From Hydractinia symbiolongicarpus (lineage: Eukaryota > Cnidaria > Hydrozoa > Anthoathecata > Hydractiniidae): DNA of 60,000 nt. The notes under the pieces are model-generated. The model did not search any database. It saw only the letters and a program-made list of their open reading frames with translations, and was not told where the DNA came from. Location of the stretch: contig NC_079882.1 in the NCBI RefSeq assembly GCF_029227915.1, forward strand, positions 20,033,001 to 20,093,000. Reading direction: 5' to 3'. Every line of letters starts with the position of its first letter. The first letter of the stretch is position 1. Positions 36,901 to 60,000 of the stretch are shown here, piece after piece. A program made the position numbers and the translations under genes.

Positions 36901-39900
36901 GTAAGTAAAAGTGATTCACTTGGCCTTTTTAAGTTGTGTACGACCGGCCACGCCGGGTTGGAAACATCTTTTTTAAAAAGTTGTGCTATTTCTTTTATTT
37001 GAAATGGAAAAGGACCTAACATGAGGGCCATTTTAGAGGATCCAAGATCCAATTTTCAAAAATGTTTAATACAACAGGTTTAAGTATTCTTGAATAAAGT
37101 ATTCTTGAATACAACAATCAATATTACAAGTGTTATTCAATCTTAGGTTGATAGAGCCCTTTCTGCTAATCCACATTATATCGATACAACCGTTATTGAT
37201 TTTCTGTAAGTATAATTTCAATCTATGCTTTTCCTTTCCTCCAATATATATGTTAACACCGTTTTTGAACTCTAGGAGGTTATCCCTTCCTCTTTTCCAC
37301 AAGGAAGGATATTGATTGACAACGGATATTTTTATCTGCAGTCCATCTTTGAGCAACAAGGCCAAGTTTACAATAATAATCAAACAGTTTCACCAGCGAC
37401 TTACGTACAATCAACTGAGGCATCCCATCTTCTCACTGTATTCATATTAACTTAAATGCGAAAGTAAATCCATAATACATTGTAATACCTTACATGTTTA
37501 GATCCAGCCCAGAACAATTAACTATTGTGAATATTGCTGTGCGATTTCATCTGGAAGAAGAAGATCCAGAAGGAAGACTACGAAACATTATAAGAGACGG
37601 AACGTTAAGTGGAATACCGGTTGACAATTCGTTTTTCTTTGTCTTCTGTAAGGATACTACGTCTATATAATCTTTTTCTTTGTTCTTGATTTTAATTTGA
37701 TTGTCGTCAATGCAACAATTTATTATTTTATTTATTACCAGCTCTCAGCGAAACAGTTCAGCCTGCTGCATTTGGAGACTCAAGAAACCAGACAAAACTT
37801 GAGCAACCTGAGCAACCTGTTGGAGGTGTCTCTTCAACCAACAAGGCAGATGAGAACGAAATCAAAGTTGCAGAACATAGAATACAAACAACGTTAGCGC
37901 CATTAACTTCCACTGCTGCTGGTGGCCAGGGAAATCCAGCAGTTTCATCTGGTTCTGCGACAGTAGGTGGTCCATCAAGTGAAAATGTCACCACTGGTGG
38001 AAAAAATCAGCAATCTTCTACACCAACTGTAGACGGAATTGGACAAAAGCAACCAGCAGAATATAAGCCAAATATTTTAACTACAGCTGAAAATCTTAAA
38101 CCATCATCGGTTGGCTTGTCAGATAATCAATCTCCTGCACCAAATGTGACCGTACCCATATCGCCGACAAGACCAACGGTATCTGCTGCTGCTGTTTCCG
38201 CTACTTTTAACCCCTACCTTCCAATAGAAACTAGTTCTCTGCCATATCAACAAACTAATCAAGCTCAAACAACAAGTCAGGGTACTACTCCTGAAGCGGG
38301 AAAAGGTTATTTAGATTCAAGTCAGGGTACAGTAAGTTCAAACGCTCAAGATAATATTCAGCCATATGATCAAAATGTTCAACAAAGCTGGTATCCAACA
38401 AACGAGCAAGAACCAGATGCTTATAATCCTTATAAACCAGCCGAAGCGCTAGCTCAAGTGTCCGAAGCGATTACGTCGCATATCGAGCAGCTTACGTCTG
38501 ACACACAAAAACTGCAGCAACGCATGGACAATCTTTATATAAACCCATTATATAAACCGAACGACAACCAAGCTCAGGACGCCACTATGTACAATCCTTA
38601 TAAACCAGTTGAACCAAATACGCAAGCAAGTCTTCCCGTTGAATCGTTGAACACGACTGGTGCGCTGTTCCAATCCTCAGCAAACACAACGCAGACAAAC
38701 ACAAGCACAGCACAAGAAAACACATCCAGTGACATATATACACCAGGAGGAGCTCCTACAGAAGCTGAAATTCCATCCAAAGGAGAAACTGCAGGTTAGT
38801 GTTATTTGTGCAAAATTTATTCTTAAAAAACAATTTTTCTATATAGATATCTGTCTTACGCTAACAATCGTTACACTTCATACTACTCAGCTTTTCTTCT
38901 AATCTCTTTAAGGATCCGCGAATGAAATAGAAGGGACAATGACTTTGGAGCAGAGCTGGCACCCATATCTTGCAGATAAATCAAGCCCTGTCTATAAAAT
39001 ATTAGAACGAGGTGTAGTAACCGCCATTAAAAATGTTTACGCGCAAGTGAATGACGAGGTTACGCCAACCATTCTTGGATTTAGTGAAACAAATATACCA
39101 GCATCTTCAGTAAGTGTGACAACAGAAAAGAAGGTAGCCGTACGATTTAAAGTAACATTCCTGTCATCTGAAAAAGCGTCATCGAAACCATTAGAAGATG
39201 CTGTGTCAGCTAAATCGGTTGCTGGTATTTTAATTTATCAAAACTCTCTTGTGATTGCTGGTGAGTTTACTTTCTTATTTTTTTAACTCCGATATTTTAG
39301 TTTTAAGATTTCTAGTTTTTATTTATACAATATACTTATTTCCCATCATTTTCCTACACTTCATAACGAGTGCAAATAGCCAAAAAAGAAAGTAGAAAAA
39401 ACAAGAAAGAAAAAAAATTTAATTTTTAATCACAAGTTGTTTACAATAATTTATGCAGTCAGTTTTTATCAACTTGGAATGTACCTGATCAATAATTACA
39501 AAATAAATTTAAAGTAATTTATATTTTAATTTATGTAATTTATATTTTAATTTATGTTATTTACACCCACTAGGGAAACTTAATCAATATACAGTTTTCA
39601 ATATTATTATTTGATTAAAATTTTTTTTACCCAGATTCAGTTTGTACTGCTATTAACGAGGGTCCTGCGAAGGGGGTTCTAGTGGATTTAAAGCTCCTAT
39701 TTGAGCTACAAAAGTCGTGCAAGCACAGCAATAACTATTTGTAGTTTAATTCCAATTCCAGCATGTTGACAAATTTCTCAAAAATATGAGTTTCATATTT
39801 TAGCTTCCTTAACCAACACTGAACAAAATGGAACAAAAAACGCTGAAAAAACTATATGTCAGAAGCAGCAAAAAATGGCTGAATCAGAAAGCGACGGTGT

Positions 39901-42900
39901 TCCCGTAGGTGGCTTTACTCCGCAGTGCAAACCTGATGGTAGTTATAAATCTGTCCAATGTCATGCTTTGACCGGATTTTGTTGGTGTGTTAATAAAGCT
40001 GGTGTGAGGATCAGTGGAACAGAAGAAAGATACAAACAACCGAATTGTGAGGGTAAGTTATTGTCGAAATGTAAGTTTGATTAATTCAGAAAATTTTTTT
40101 ATCGTCCTCATTTCAACTTTGCCTTGACGAAGCATTTCTGCTTCTGTTTGTTATATTAGTATTTAGCAGAATGCTAGACATGCGTGATCGATATTTTTCA
40201 TTTAATTGCCGTGTATCTAGCAAATGTATTTTTTTTTTAAAACTCTACAAATTTTATTATCAAAAACAACCCTAATCGCCGTTCTTTAACCACGTCTTCT
40301 CTTTAGGTATCAAGATCAGTGGAAATGTTCAACTACCACAATCTGCTAACAAAGTAGTTCTTCCTGGTTCTTGCCTAACCGTGTTTATACAAGAAATGAT
40401 TTCATGCGGGAGCGACATCAACTGCCACATACCTGTTATTGCCAACGAAACCATAAGAAACGTGATTGTACGGAACAACTCCATCCCGTATGAACTAACC
40501 ACCACTAAGTTGAAACAAGGACGCTACGTCATAACTGCTGTGGTTAATAACGGCTGGTGCCGCGTAAATAGTTTAAAATCGAAAGAGATGATACGTACAG
40601 GAGACTTTCATACCACAACAATGCATGATATAGTAATTGAAGCTAAAACAAAATCAATACTTAAAGACATAACCTTAGAAGTTTTGCAGCCCCAAGAAAC
40701 CGGTACGTAAAAAATGTGTTATTTTAAAGACATAAATAAATAGCTACACATGCCGTAATCCGTGCATGTTTTATACATCCTTTTTATCGTTTTTTAACCT
40801 TATTAGTTTATAATAAATTTATAACTTCACTTTCTAGGCATAAAGCTTCATGGCAAGGTTTTGTTGCCGGCAGACGAACAATTGACAACAATACCCGAAG
40901 GTTCCTGCTTATCTATACAGACAAAATTACTTAAGCTATGTACAGGCCCAAAGTGTCCCACAACTCCGACGAGCGGGAATGAAACAATCAAAGGCTTAGC
41001 GGTAGTCAATAATACCGTACCATACGATATCCAACTACCGGAGTTAGAACCTGGTACTTATGTCATCAGCGCGGTCTTGCATATAGGGCAGTGCCCTGAA
41101 AGTGACCAAACGATGACTCCGGGTGATTATTATAATGACGAAATGGTTGATTATATAATTGCTATGGAAACAACAGATGTTGAAAAAGATATAAATGTTG
41201 TGAAATTGAATAAGCAAGTTACAAGTAAGTAAGGCAACGCTTAAGGTAAAACATAAAAAATATGTATTCGGGAAATCAAGATATAACACATCTTGATGTC
41301 TCAAAGAATAAATATGTTCTCAAGACACTTTTTAAATGAATTTCCATAACGCGAAAACTCAAAAATTAAAAAGGATTTCACTAATACGATAGCGCCATCA
41401 AAACAGTGCATCCTGAATTCAACTTGAGCTGACAATATACTCGTGTATTAATTCAGCCAAGAAAAATTAGGTTTGCTAAATAAAGCTTTTAATTATGTTT
41501 TTTTATCAATAGGTAGTATCTACGTGTCTGGGCGAGTTCTCTTTCCAACAAATGAACCCATACCCCCAGAATCATGCTTGACAATTTCCTCAAGAAAACT
41601 TATTCAGTGCAGAAATAATAACTGCAAAATCCCACCAGTTTCAACAAGAACATTTGAAAATGTTACCAACGAAGGAGGGATACCCTATAGTCTCCTCCTT
41701 CCTGTGGCGACGCCTGGTAAATACATAATCAGTGCTGTGGTCAATCTTGGTTGGTGTAAAACGGAAGGTGGATCGAAGTGGATTCAACAAGGGGATTATT
41801 ATAACGACAAAGTTCATGATTTTGAAATTAAAAATGAAACAACGTCAGTGGGTAAAAATATCAAGGTGATGCCTTTCGAAACAGAAGTAGAAAAAACAGG
41901 TATGTAAAACTTTAGTTATCATGTGAACGTATCACGAATCTTGTGTCTTGATTTACACACGATGTAAAACCTACGGGTCGGTTTCCACTAACATAAAAAA
42001 ATGACTATAAACATTCCATCCCAACATGACTGAAGCTTAACAATTCACCACTAAACTTAACCCTGAGGTTTACGCGTGTATTTTAGGTGTAATGGTTCAC
42101 GGACGAGTGATTTTACCACCCTCCACAAATGGTGACTTTCCAAGTAATTCCTGTTTAACCGTCAAAGCACAAGAATTCAAGCTCTGTGGAGGAACAATTA
42201 ATTGTGTCAATCCTATCTCGGGAAAACAAACATTTAGTGAGCCTAAAATTGAAGATAATGTAATACCATACGCACTTGTTCTACCGAACGTGGCGTCTGG
42301 TCATTATATTATCAGTGCTGTATTTAACGTTGGTTGGTGCAAGGAAACAGACCCTCCAACAGAGGAATGGATACGAAATGGTGATTATCATAACGAGGAG
42401 ACCAATGACTTCGTCATAGAGTCAAATGATGTGGAAAAAGATGTCGAAGTCGTGCAATATTTTGAAACTGTAACAGGTATAGAATTCTTTGACAAAAATT
42501 AATAAATAGGGAAAAGATTTGCACTGAGAGATATTACCGCAAAAATGATTTGAAATAAACTCATAAAAAACGGCGAATTTGTTTATTGTCATTATTCTGT
42601 TTCAATCACAAAAGTGTTTTGCTCCGTGCGCCTTGATGTGCTAAAACATCGTAATGGATATTCGTCTTTATTGAAACATCTAATTTGCTTGCAACGGAAT
42701 ATAAGTTATACACTAAAACTCGATCTTAATTTTTAGCTCCGGTTCCTAGTGTAGAAGCCTATAGACCTTCTATAAGACCACCAACAACACCATCCATAAC
42801 CTACCCTAACAAACCAGCTGAAGTGCCTATAGCTCCTGTCAATCAAGAAACTAATACCAACACCGCCACATTAAATATTTCCCAGGACTCCTCAAACTCA

Positions 42901-45286
42901 TTTAATGGAAAGCAAATTGACAATAATTTAAACACAAGCGAAAATCGTGTTCCAAAAATAAGTGAAAATACCGATATAACCGCTGGAAAAGCGACAGGTC
43001 TCAACATGGAGATAAAAACAACACAGGCAGTGCCCTCCTTCAAGGCTTACAGGTTCTCTACAAAACCTGCAACAAAACCACTGATTACGGATCCGCCCAT
43101 AACCTATCCAAATATACCGACTGAAACATCTTCGCCTAAACAAAAGAATACAATTAACACGACGACAATAAATAATACTTCTGCGAATAATTACCCTGCT
43201 AAAGATTTGAATGGAAATACGGCGGCTGGAAATACGGGAGATGTCGTCATGACAACTACAACAAAAAACGTCCCGGGATATGTAATGACATCGACAGTTC
43301 CACCTTCTGTATCTGAAGCTTCAGTGACATCTACTGTACCGGCGAACATTGTATCGTCGACTATGCGTCCGATGGTTGTCGAAAAATTTGCAACGACACC
43401 ACAAATCGGCCCTGTTTCATCATCTACTATTCCAACACTTGCGCAGTCCACAGTATCCGTCAAAAACGTTGGCGGAACATATGGCGAATCGTCAGGTACG
43501 GCTATTTTGAATAAATGAAAAAAACTTTTTCTCGAAATCAATACAGCATACATGAAGAAATAGCACAAATGTACAAACAGCACATTTGTTTTGAAAGATA
43601 CTGATAAATAAATCATTGGAATTGAAATAATTGTACTACTTGTTTTTAGGTGGACAACCTCTGATAAACAATGACAAGAAAAATAATACCGAAGAAATTA
43701 TAACTCTTCCTGCAGGTAAGACCTAAAAGTACAACGTGATGCAGATTTTCTTATTTTTTTCTTTCCTTCGTTTTGCCAATATCAGTTTTTGTGCAAAAGG
43801 TGGCCACAGAGGTCGAGAAAAAGTTTTTATACCTACTTTTAATCCACCCTTCACAATATTTTATGTACTCCGGTCAAGTCATTATATAGCGGACACCAGT
43901 GAGGAATGCTGCAATAATGAGAAATTCATTAATAGACTTGTTTTTTGTACCTATTACCCGTAATTTAAATCAATCAAGAAAGTGGACTGTTCATCTAGTT
44001 ATCCCCTATGATTTAACGAGCTTGTAAACAGGTCTAATCAGATTTTTCAGGTTATATGTGCTGTGTCACATTAACTTTTGCTTGTGTAAACCGGGCTGGC
44101 TTGTTATGACACTTTTTACACAATGAACTTATGGTTTTTACTTAATATAGGTTTACCAAAATCCTGTCAGGAGATTAGAGAGGCTGGTATAGGTAATATG
44201 GACGGTCAGTACATCATCGAAGCAAGACCCAAATGTCACTTAAGTATCATATGTCAAGGCATGGAAAGAGCCAGACCGAAGGAATTCTTAGGAGGACCAA
44301 GTGAAGACGAGTGGAAGTACTGGCATTATGCTGTTCTGATTACAATTTCTGATCAAGCCAAACGCAATATTCCAGCAGGCGCGTGTTTAGAAAATACTGG
44401 TAAGAATAAAAATTTGATTAAATTTGAAATACAAATTTAAATCCTGGCTTTTGTTCTTAGTCTATATCCGCCTTGCAGTGACCGAGTAACTGGCTGAACT
44501 TTTTTTATCAAATGATTATCTATCAAATGACATTTTTCTTTTTTCTAGCAAGTGGAAAGAATTTAATAAAACGAGTACTAATTGCTGGTGGAAAACAAGA
44601 TAATCCAATTAGTGAATGGAAAACAAACATCGCGAAATTACTACGATCTAAAAGGGACATCGCGCAAGGAGACACTTTAATAACAAAAGCAAAGAAGATA
44701 TATAAAGGTAAAAACAAGTTTATGCCTCACTGAATCTTCTCTGTTATCCATATTTTTCCGCAGTTTTCTGTTATTTAATAATAAGTAATATAAAGCTACA
44801 AAAATGCTTGACAGGCAAAATTTTAGCGACACTAAGGCCGAACTAAATATATAGCAAACAAGGTTTTTTAAAGTTAATTGTTCGTAATAATTTTTGCGCG
44901 TATTAATTTTTAGCGTAAGCTTCCCTTATAAGAAGTAAAATTGAAAAAACACAGTCAAATTTTGGGCTTTAAACAAAATACAAATGCATTTTAACATCTC
45001 TTTTCCGCAATCAGTTTTTCTTATTGAAAAAAAGTATAATTTCGCGCGTATTCATTTTGCGCAAACGCGCGAAAACAGGTATGAATAAAATAGCATTTCA
45101 ATCAAAATTTCCATTATTTTTAATTAAAATTTAGTCAGCAAAAGAATGGACACTTGAAATACTAAAGTTAGATAACAATAGATAATAGCATATAATAGTA
45201 GAAAAAATAACTTTATAAATTATATTTTTATTTTAGATAAGACAGAAAGTAACCTGATGCTTGATTCAGAGTGGGGCGTTTTATAA
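33545..45286 (+). CDS. Secreted SEA x4 / thyroglobulin-1 / four-repeat / GON-like protein
   Basis: Twenty-four exons: 33545-33599, 33802-33993, 34459-34624, 34708-34856, 34983-35144, 35670-35776, 36027-36085, 36168-36313, 36398-36673, 36794-36900, 37147-37205, 37502-37647, 37742-38794, 38913-39260, 39804-40052, 40307-40702, 40838-41224, 41513-41899, 42087-42476, 42737-43495, 43650-43715, 44151-44399, 44549-44707, 45237-45286. They join into 6,117 nt, exactly 2,038 codons plus TAA. Layout by residue: signal peptide 1-19, basic region to 82, SEA1 83-187, linker, SEA2 242-345, linker, SEA3 438-541, long linker, SEA4 893-1008, thyroglobulin-1 1009-1091, four homologous ~130-residue domains 1092-1611, linker to 1886, GON-like 1887-1969, basic tail. 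No transmembrane segment is seen, so a secreted, probably O-glycosylated matrix or mucin-like protein is inferred. I do not know a named protein with this order. Confidence 0.9.
34459..34856 (+). CDS. Two exons: SEA domain 1
   Basis: Exons 34459-34624 (166 nt) and 34708-34856 (149 nt), phases 1-2-1. SEA features: VKVRIEVIHEWRDEM, SPEYELLAGNIIDAIANEL, and a late strand KIIADVVIRFF. The autocleavage motif G-S-x-x-x of mucin SEA domains is not present, so self-cleavage is unlikely. Confidence 0.8.
34983..35144 (+). CDS. Exon: Ser/Thr/Pro-rich linker 1
   Basis: A phase 1-1 exon of 162 nt. It encodes GVVNGNNEKPKWHYPDD, then a Ser/Thr/Asn-rich stretch (SPSKSTPVSSNTTNT). A candidate O-glycosylated spacer between SEA1 and SEA2. 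Confidence 0.75.
35670..36313 (+). CDS. Three exons: SEA domain 2
   Basis: Exons 35670-35776 (107 nt), 36027-36085 (59 nt), 36168-36313 (146 nt), phases 1-0-2-1. KEIKISIKLKQRYRMFLED, SPEFRELSGNVEQA, then VIVKCSLQFKMEE. Exon lengths are identical to those of SEA3. Confidence 0.85.
36398..36673 (+). CDS. Exon: Asn/Gln/Thr-rich linker 2
   Basis: A phase 1-1 exon of 276 nt, rich in Asn, Gln, Ser and Thr (NATQQNNTGSAVSGSTTPQN) and later Pro/Lys. No domain. It contains several N-x-S/T sequons. Confidence 0.75.
36794..37647 (+). CDS. Three exons: SEA domain 3
   Basis: Exons 36794-36900 (107 nt), 37147-37205 (59 nt), 37502-37647 (146 nt), the same lengths and phases as SEA2. KEIRVSLKLIQAWNASL, PYAMFSGIIEQA, then TIVNIAVRFHLEEED. 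SEA2 and SEA3 look like a direct tandem duplication. Confidence 0.85.
37742..38794 (+). CDS. Exon: 351-residue low-complexity linker 3
   Basis: One long phase 1-1 exon rich in Ser, Thr, Pro, Gln and Asn. A short motif recurs in its second half: FNPYLPIE, YNPYKPAE, INPLYKP and YNPYKPVE. The rest is typical of mucin-like spacers. No stop and no acceptable internal splice pair, so it is read as one exon. Confidence 0.8.
38913..39260 (+). CDS. Exon: SEA domain 4 (intronless)
   Basis: A phase 1-1 exon of 348 nt. TMTLEQSWHPYLADKSSPVY, then RGVVTAIKNVYAQVND, VAVRFKVTFLSSE. It corresponds to SEA1-3 but has no internal intron, and it has a longer loop before the final strand. Confidence 0.8.
39804..40052 (+). 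CDS. Exon: thyroglobulin type-1 domain
   Basis: A phase 1-1 exon. TICQKQQKMAE, QCKPDGSYKSVQCH, then GFCWCVNKAGVRISGT and PNCE: the six cysteines, the QC and CWCV signatures and the G-T near the end are all present. Thyroglobulin-1 domains often inhibit or bind cysteine proteases or growth factors; the target here is unknown. Confidence 0.93.
40307..40702 (+). CDS. Exon: four-cysteine repeat domain, copy 1
   Basis: A phase 1-1 exon of 396 nt. Landmarks shared by all four copies: G-x-V near the start (ISGNVQLP), GSCLTV, C-x4-5-C (SCGSDINC), IPYEL, GRYVITAVVNNGWC, then GDF and KDI. I know no named eukaryotic domain with this pattern. The order resembles the bacterial YbaY/YscW-type beta-sandwich, but that is only an impression. 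Confidence 0.85.
40838..41224 (+). CDS. Exon: four-cysteine repeat domain, copy 2
   Basis: A phase 1-1 exon of 387 nt. LHGKVLLP, GSCLSI, LCTGPKC, VPYDIQLP, GTYVISAVLHIGQC, GDYYND, KDINVV. It is the copy that lacks the W in the GWC motif and the charged insert before GDY. Confidence 0.85.
41513..41899 (+). CDS. Exon: four-cysteine repeat domain, copy 3
   Basis: A phase 1-1 exon of 387 nt. VSGRVLFP, ESCLTI, QCRNNNC, IPYSLLLP, GKYIISAVVNLGWC, WIQQGDYYND, GKNIKVM. Closest to the apparent consensus. Confidence 0.85.
42087..42476 (+). CDS. Exon: four-cysteine repeat domain, copy 4
   Basis: A phase 1-1 exon of 390 nt. VHGRVILP, NSCLTV, LCGGTINC, IPYALVLP, GHYIISAVFNVGWC, WIRNGDYHN, KDVEVVQ. It is followed by a Thr/Pro-rich linker. 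Confidence 0.85.
42737..43715 (+). CDS. Two exons: Thr/Ser/Pro-rich linker 4
   Basis: Exons 42737-43495 and 43650-43715, phase 1-1. Starts APVPSVEAYRPSIRPPTTP; later TTTTKNVPGYVMTSTVPP. Two ITYPN phrases (SITYPNKPAE, PPITYPNIPTE) suggest a small internal duplication. A likely O-glycosylated stalk. Confidence 0.8.
44151..44399 (+). CDS. Exon: GON-like module
   Basis: A phase 1-1 exon. SCQEIREAGIGNMDGQYII, then CHLSIICQGM and RPKEFLGGP resemble the start of the GON domain of ADAMTS9/20: C-x-E, D-G-x-Y, x-I-x-C-x-G-M, then P-K-E-[YF]-L. Only this first part is evident; the exon ends with GACLENT. The assignment is by motif order only. A fibrinogen-like start is the alternative. Confidence 0.55.
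44549..45286 (+). CDS. Two exons: basic C-terminal tail and stop
   Basis: Exons 44549-44707 and 45237-45286. The tail is Lys/Arg-rich (KRVLIAGGKQDNPISEWK, LLRSKRDIAQG) and ends SEWGVL with TAA at 45284-45286. No hydrophobic segment, so no membrane anchor. Confidence 0.8.
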
Positions 45287-45368
45287 CCTTCGAAACAGAA
45301 CGTGCTGAGAAACTTTGAAAGAGACTTTTATATTAAGCATTTCAAAGCTCCTTGTTAATTTTACTCGT

Positions 45369-45374
45369 AATAAA
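45369..45374 (+). terminator. Likely polyadenylation signal of gene 3
   Basis: AATAAA 83 bp after the stop codon. A further AATAAA lies near 45598. Confidence 0.5.
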
Positions 45375-46497
45375 TACTAGCTTCCTATTCAACCACATGA
45401 CCCAACTTTATGTTGAAGTAACATGAATTATGGCTGCCATATTGGGAGAAATGATATGGAATACTTACCAAAAAGTGAGCGAATTACGTCATCCCCGCTC
45501 ACTGCGTCACTCGGTCTTGTAATCTCGATTTTTACATATTCACCAGATGTTTAGTTTCGTATTTTATCTTGTAAATATCATAGAAGGTTAATTAATTAAT
45601 AAAACAATTATTTTAAACACATCCACTTTTGTGTATTGAGATATTGAAATATGTCCCGGTCGTTTTAGTTTCACCAAAGAAACTTTAATCGTCAGGAAAT
45701 TAACAAAAGAAGCTCCGACTTTTTTCGTTTTTTCGTTGATTTTTTTGACGAAAATACTTGGTCTGCCTCGCAGTCTAAAACGACGCTAATTGTTGATAGA
45801 TGATGTTTGTCTCGCCTTCATCTGTAACATATATATGTATATGTGGCGCTTTAGCAGCCTAACAGCTGCAAGTTTCCGTAAAATGACGTATGGTCATTTT
45901 ACAAAAAATGCTGTAAAATTGCGAATTATCTCCGCATGGCCAAAGTTGTATATTTTTTGCATAATAAAAATATGAACGCTTTGTTAAAATATTTGCGCGT
46001 TTACTTACAACACAAAAGAAAAGAACAAGCGAACACAATGGAACTGAAAAAATATATATTTCGCCGTTTTTTAAACATAATACTCATTATTTTCATAGCG
46101 AATATAATTTAATGTAATCCTACAAAATAATTTAACAAAAGAAAAATATATATTTATAGTACAAGAACCACACCTCTGTACAGGGACCAATTCCTTAGAA
46201 CAGGACATAAACATTTCGCTAAAAATCTTTATGAAGTCAATGACACTCGTGCTGTAACATCACGAGGTTTATATTACCAAGGCTTTAGACAATATAACTA
46301 CAAACACAGACAAAAACCATAAATTCAAATTCGCAAATTCACAATTAAAAATACAACATTTTATTATAAAGTGGTCAATGGAAATTAAATTCGCGCGCAC
46401 AAACGTACAAGTAATTTTGTAGCCAATCAAATTTGCTGTACGAATCCGTGCAAACATCACGTGTGACAAGAGGAAAACATGGCAGCCGCTGGTGTGT

Positions 46498-46509
46498 TTT
46501 ATTTTTATT
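46498..46509 (-). terminator. Polyadenylation signals of ECPAS (two in tandem)
   Basis: TTTATT at 46498-46503 and 46504-46509 reads AATAAA twice on the minus strand, only 20-31 bp beyond the stop codon. This implies a very short 3' UTR, or use of a signal further left. Confidence 0.5.
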
Positions 46510-46528
46510 GATGCATTTAAAACTCAAA

Positions 46529-60000
<13,472 letters not shown>

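Larger units (their letters stand above)
45287..46528. other. Spacer between convergent genes
   Basis: It contains the two 3' ends (gene 3 on +, ECPAS on -). No gene is supported. Both poly(A) signals point inward. Confidence 0.65.

Overview
The window is animal nuclear DNA: AT-rich, with short exons bounded by GT-AG introns and many small interspersed repeats. Exons are mostly phase 1-1 and encode extracellular modules. The module repertoire (pentraxin, PAN, discoidin, sushi, CUB, astacin, SEA, thyroglobulin type 1), the base composition and the CGCGAAA-type repeats suggest a cnidarian, possibly a hydrozoan. This placement is an inference; no sequence in the window fixes the species.

Four genes are supported. 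(1) Positions 1-13531 (+) hold the 3' part of a large secreted mosaic protein: pentraxin, PAN, discoidin (F5/8C), EGF, sushi, three Ca-binding EGF, six more sushi and two CUB modules. The 17 exons join into one 1,080-codon frame with a stop. (2) Positions 17564-30229 (+) hold a tolloid/BMP1-type metalloprotease with the full astacin-CUB-CUB-EGF-CUB-EGF-CUB-CUB order, 15 exons and 938 codons. (3) Positions 33545-45286 (+) hold a 2,038-codon secreted protein in 24 exons. It has a signal peptide, a furin-like basic stretch, four SEA domains separated by Ser/Thr/Pro-rich linkers, a thyroglobulin type-1 domain, four tandem copies of a ~130-residue four-cysteine domain that I cannot assign with confidence, another linker, and a GON-like module. 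(4) Positions 46529-60000 (-) hold the C-terminal two-thirds of the proteasome adaptor ECM29 (ECPAS) in about 38 small exons. The 5' end lies beyond the right edge.

Genes 1-3 lie head to tail and all encode secreted or matrix-type proteins; tolloid is a matrix-processing protease, so a shared extracellular role is conceivable but not shown. Gene 4 is convergent with gene 3 and is an intracellular housekeeping gene. Intergenic spacers (13.5-17.6 kb, 30.2-33.5 kb, 45.3-46.5 kb) show no supportable gene. Introns and spacers carry MITE-like elements, two pogo/Tigger-like elements with TA target sites, tandem repeats and microsatellites.

The best candidate for something undescribed is gene 3. It has the fourfold repeated domain, and its SEA repeats keep a ladder of introns at matching positions (0, 1 or 2 introns per copy, with identical exon lengths in copies 2 and 3).
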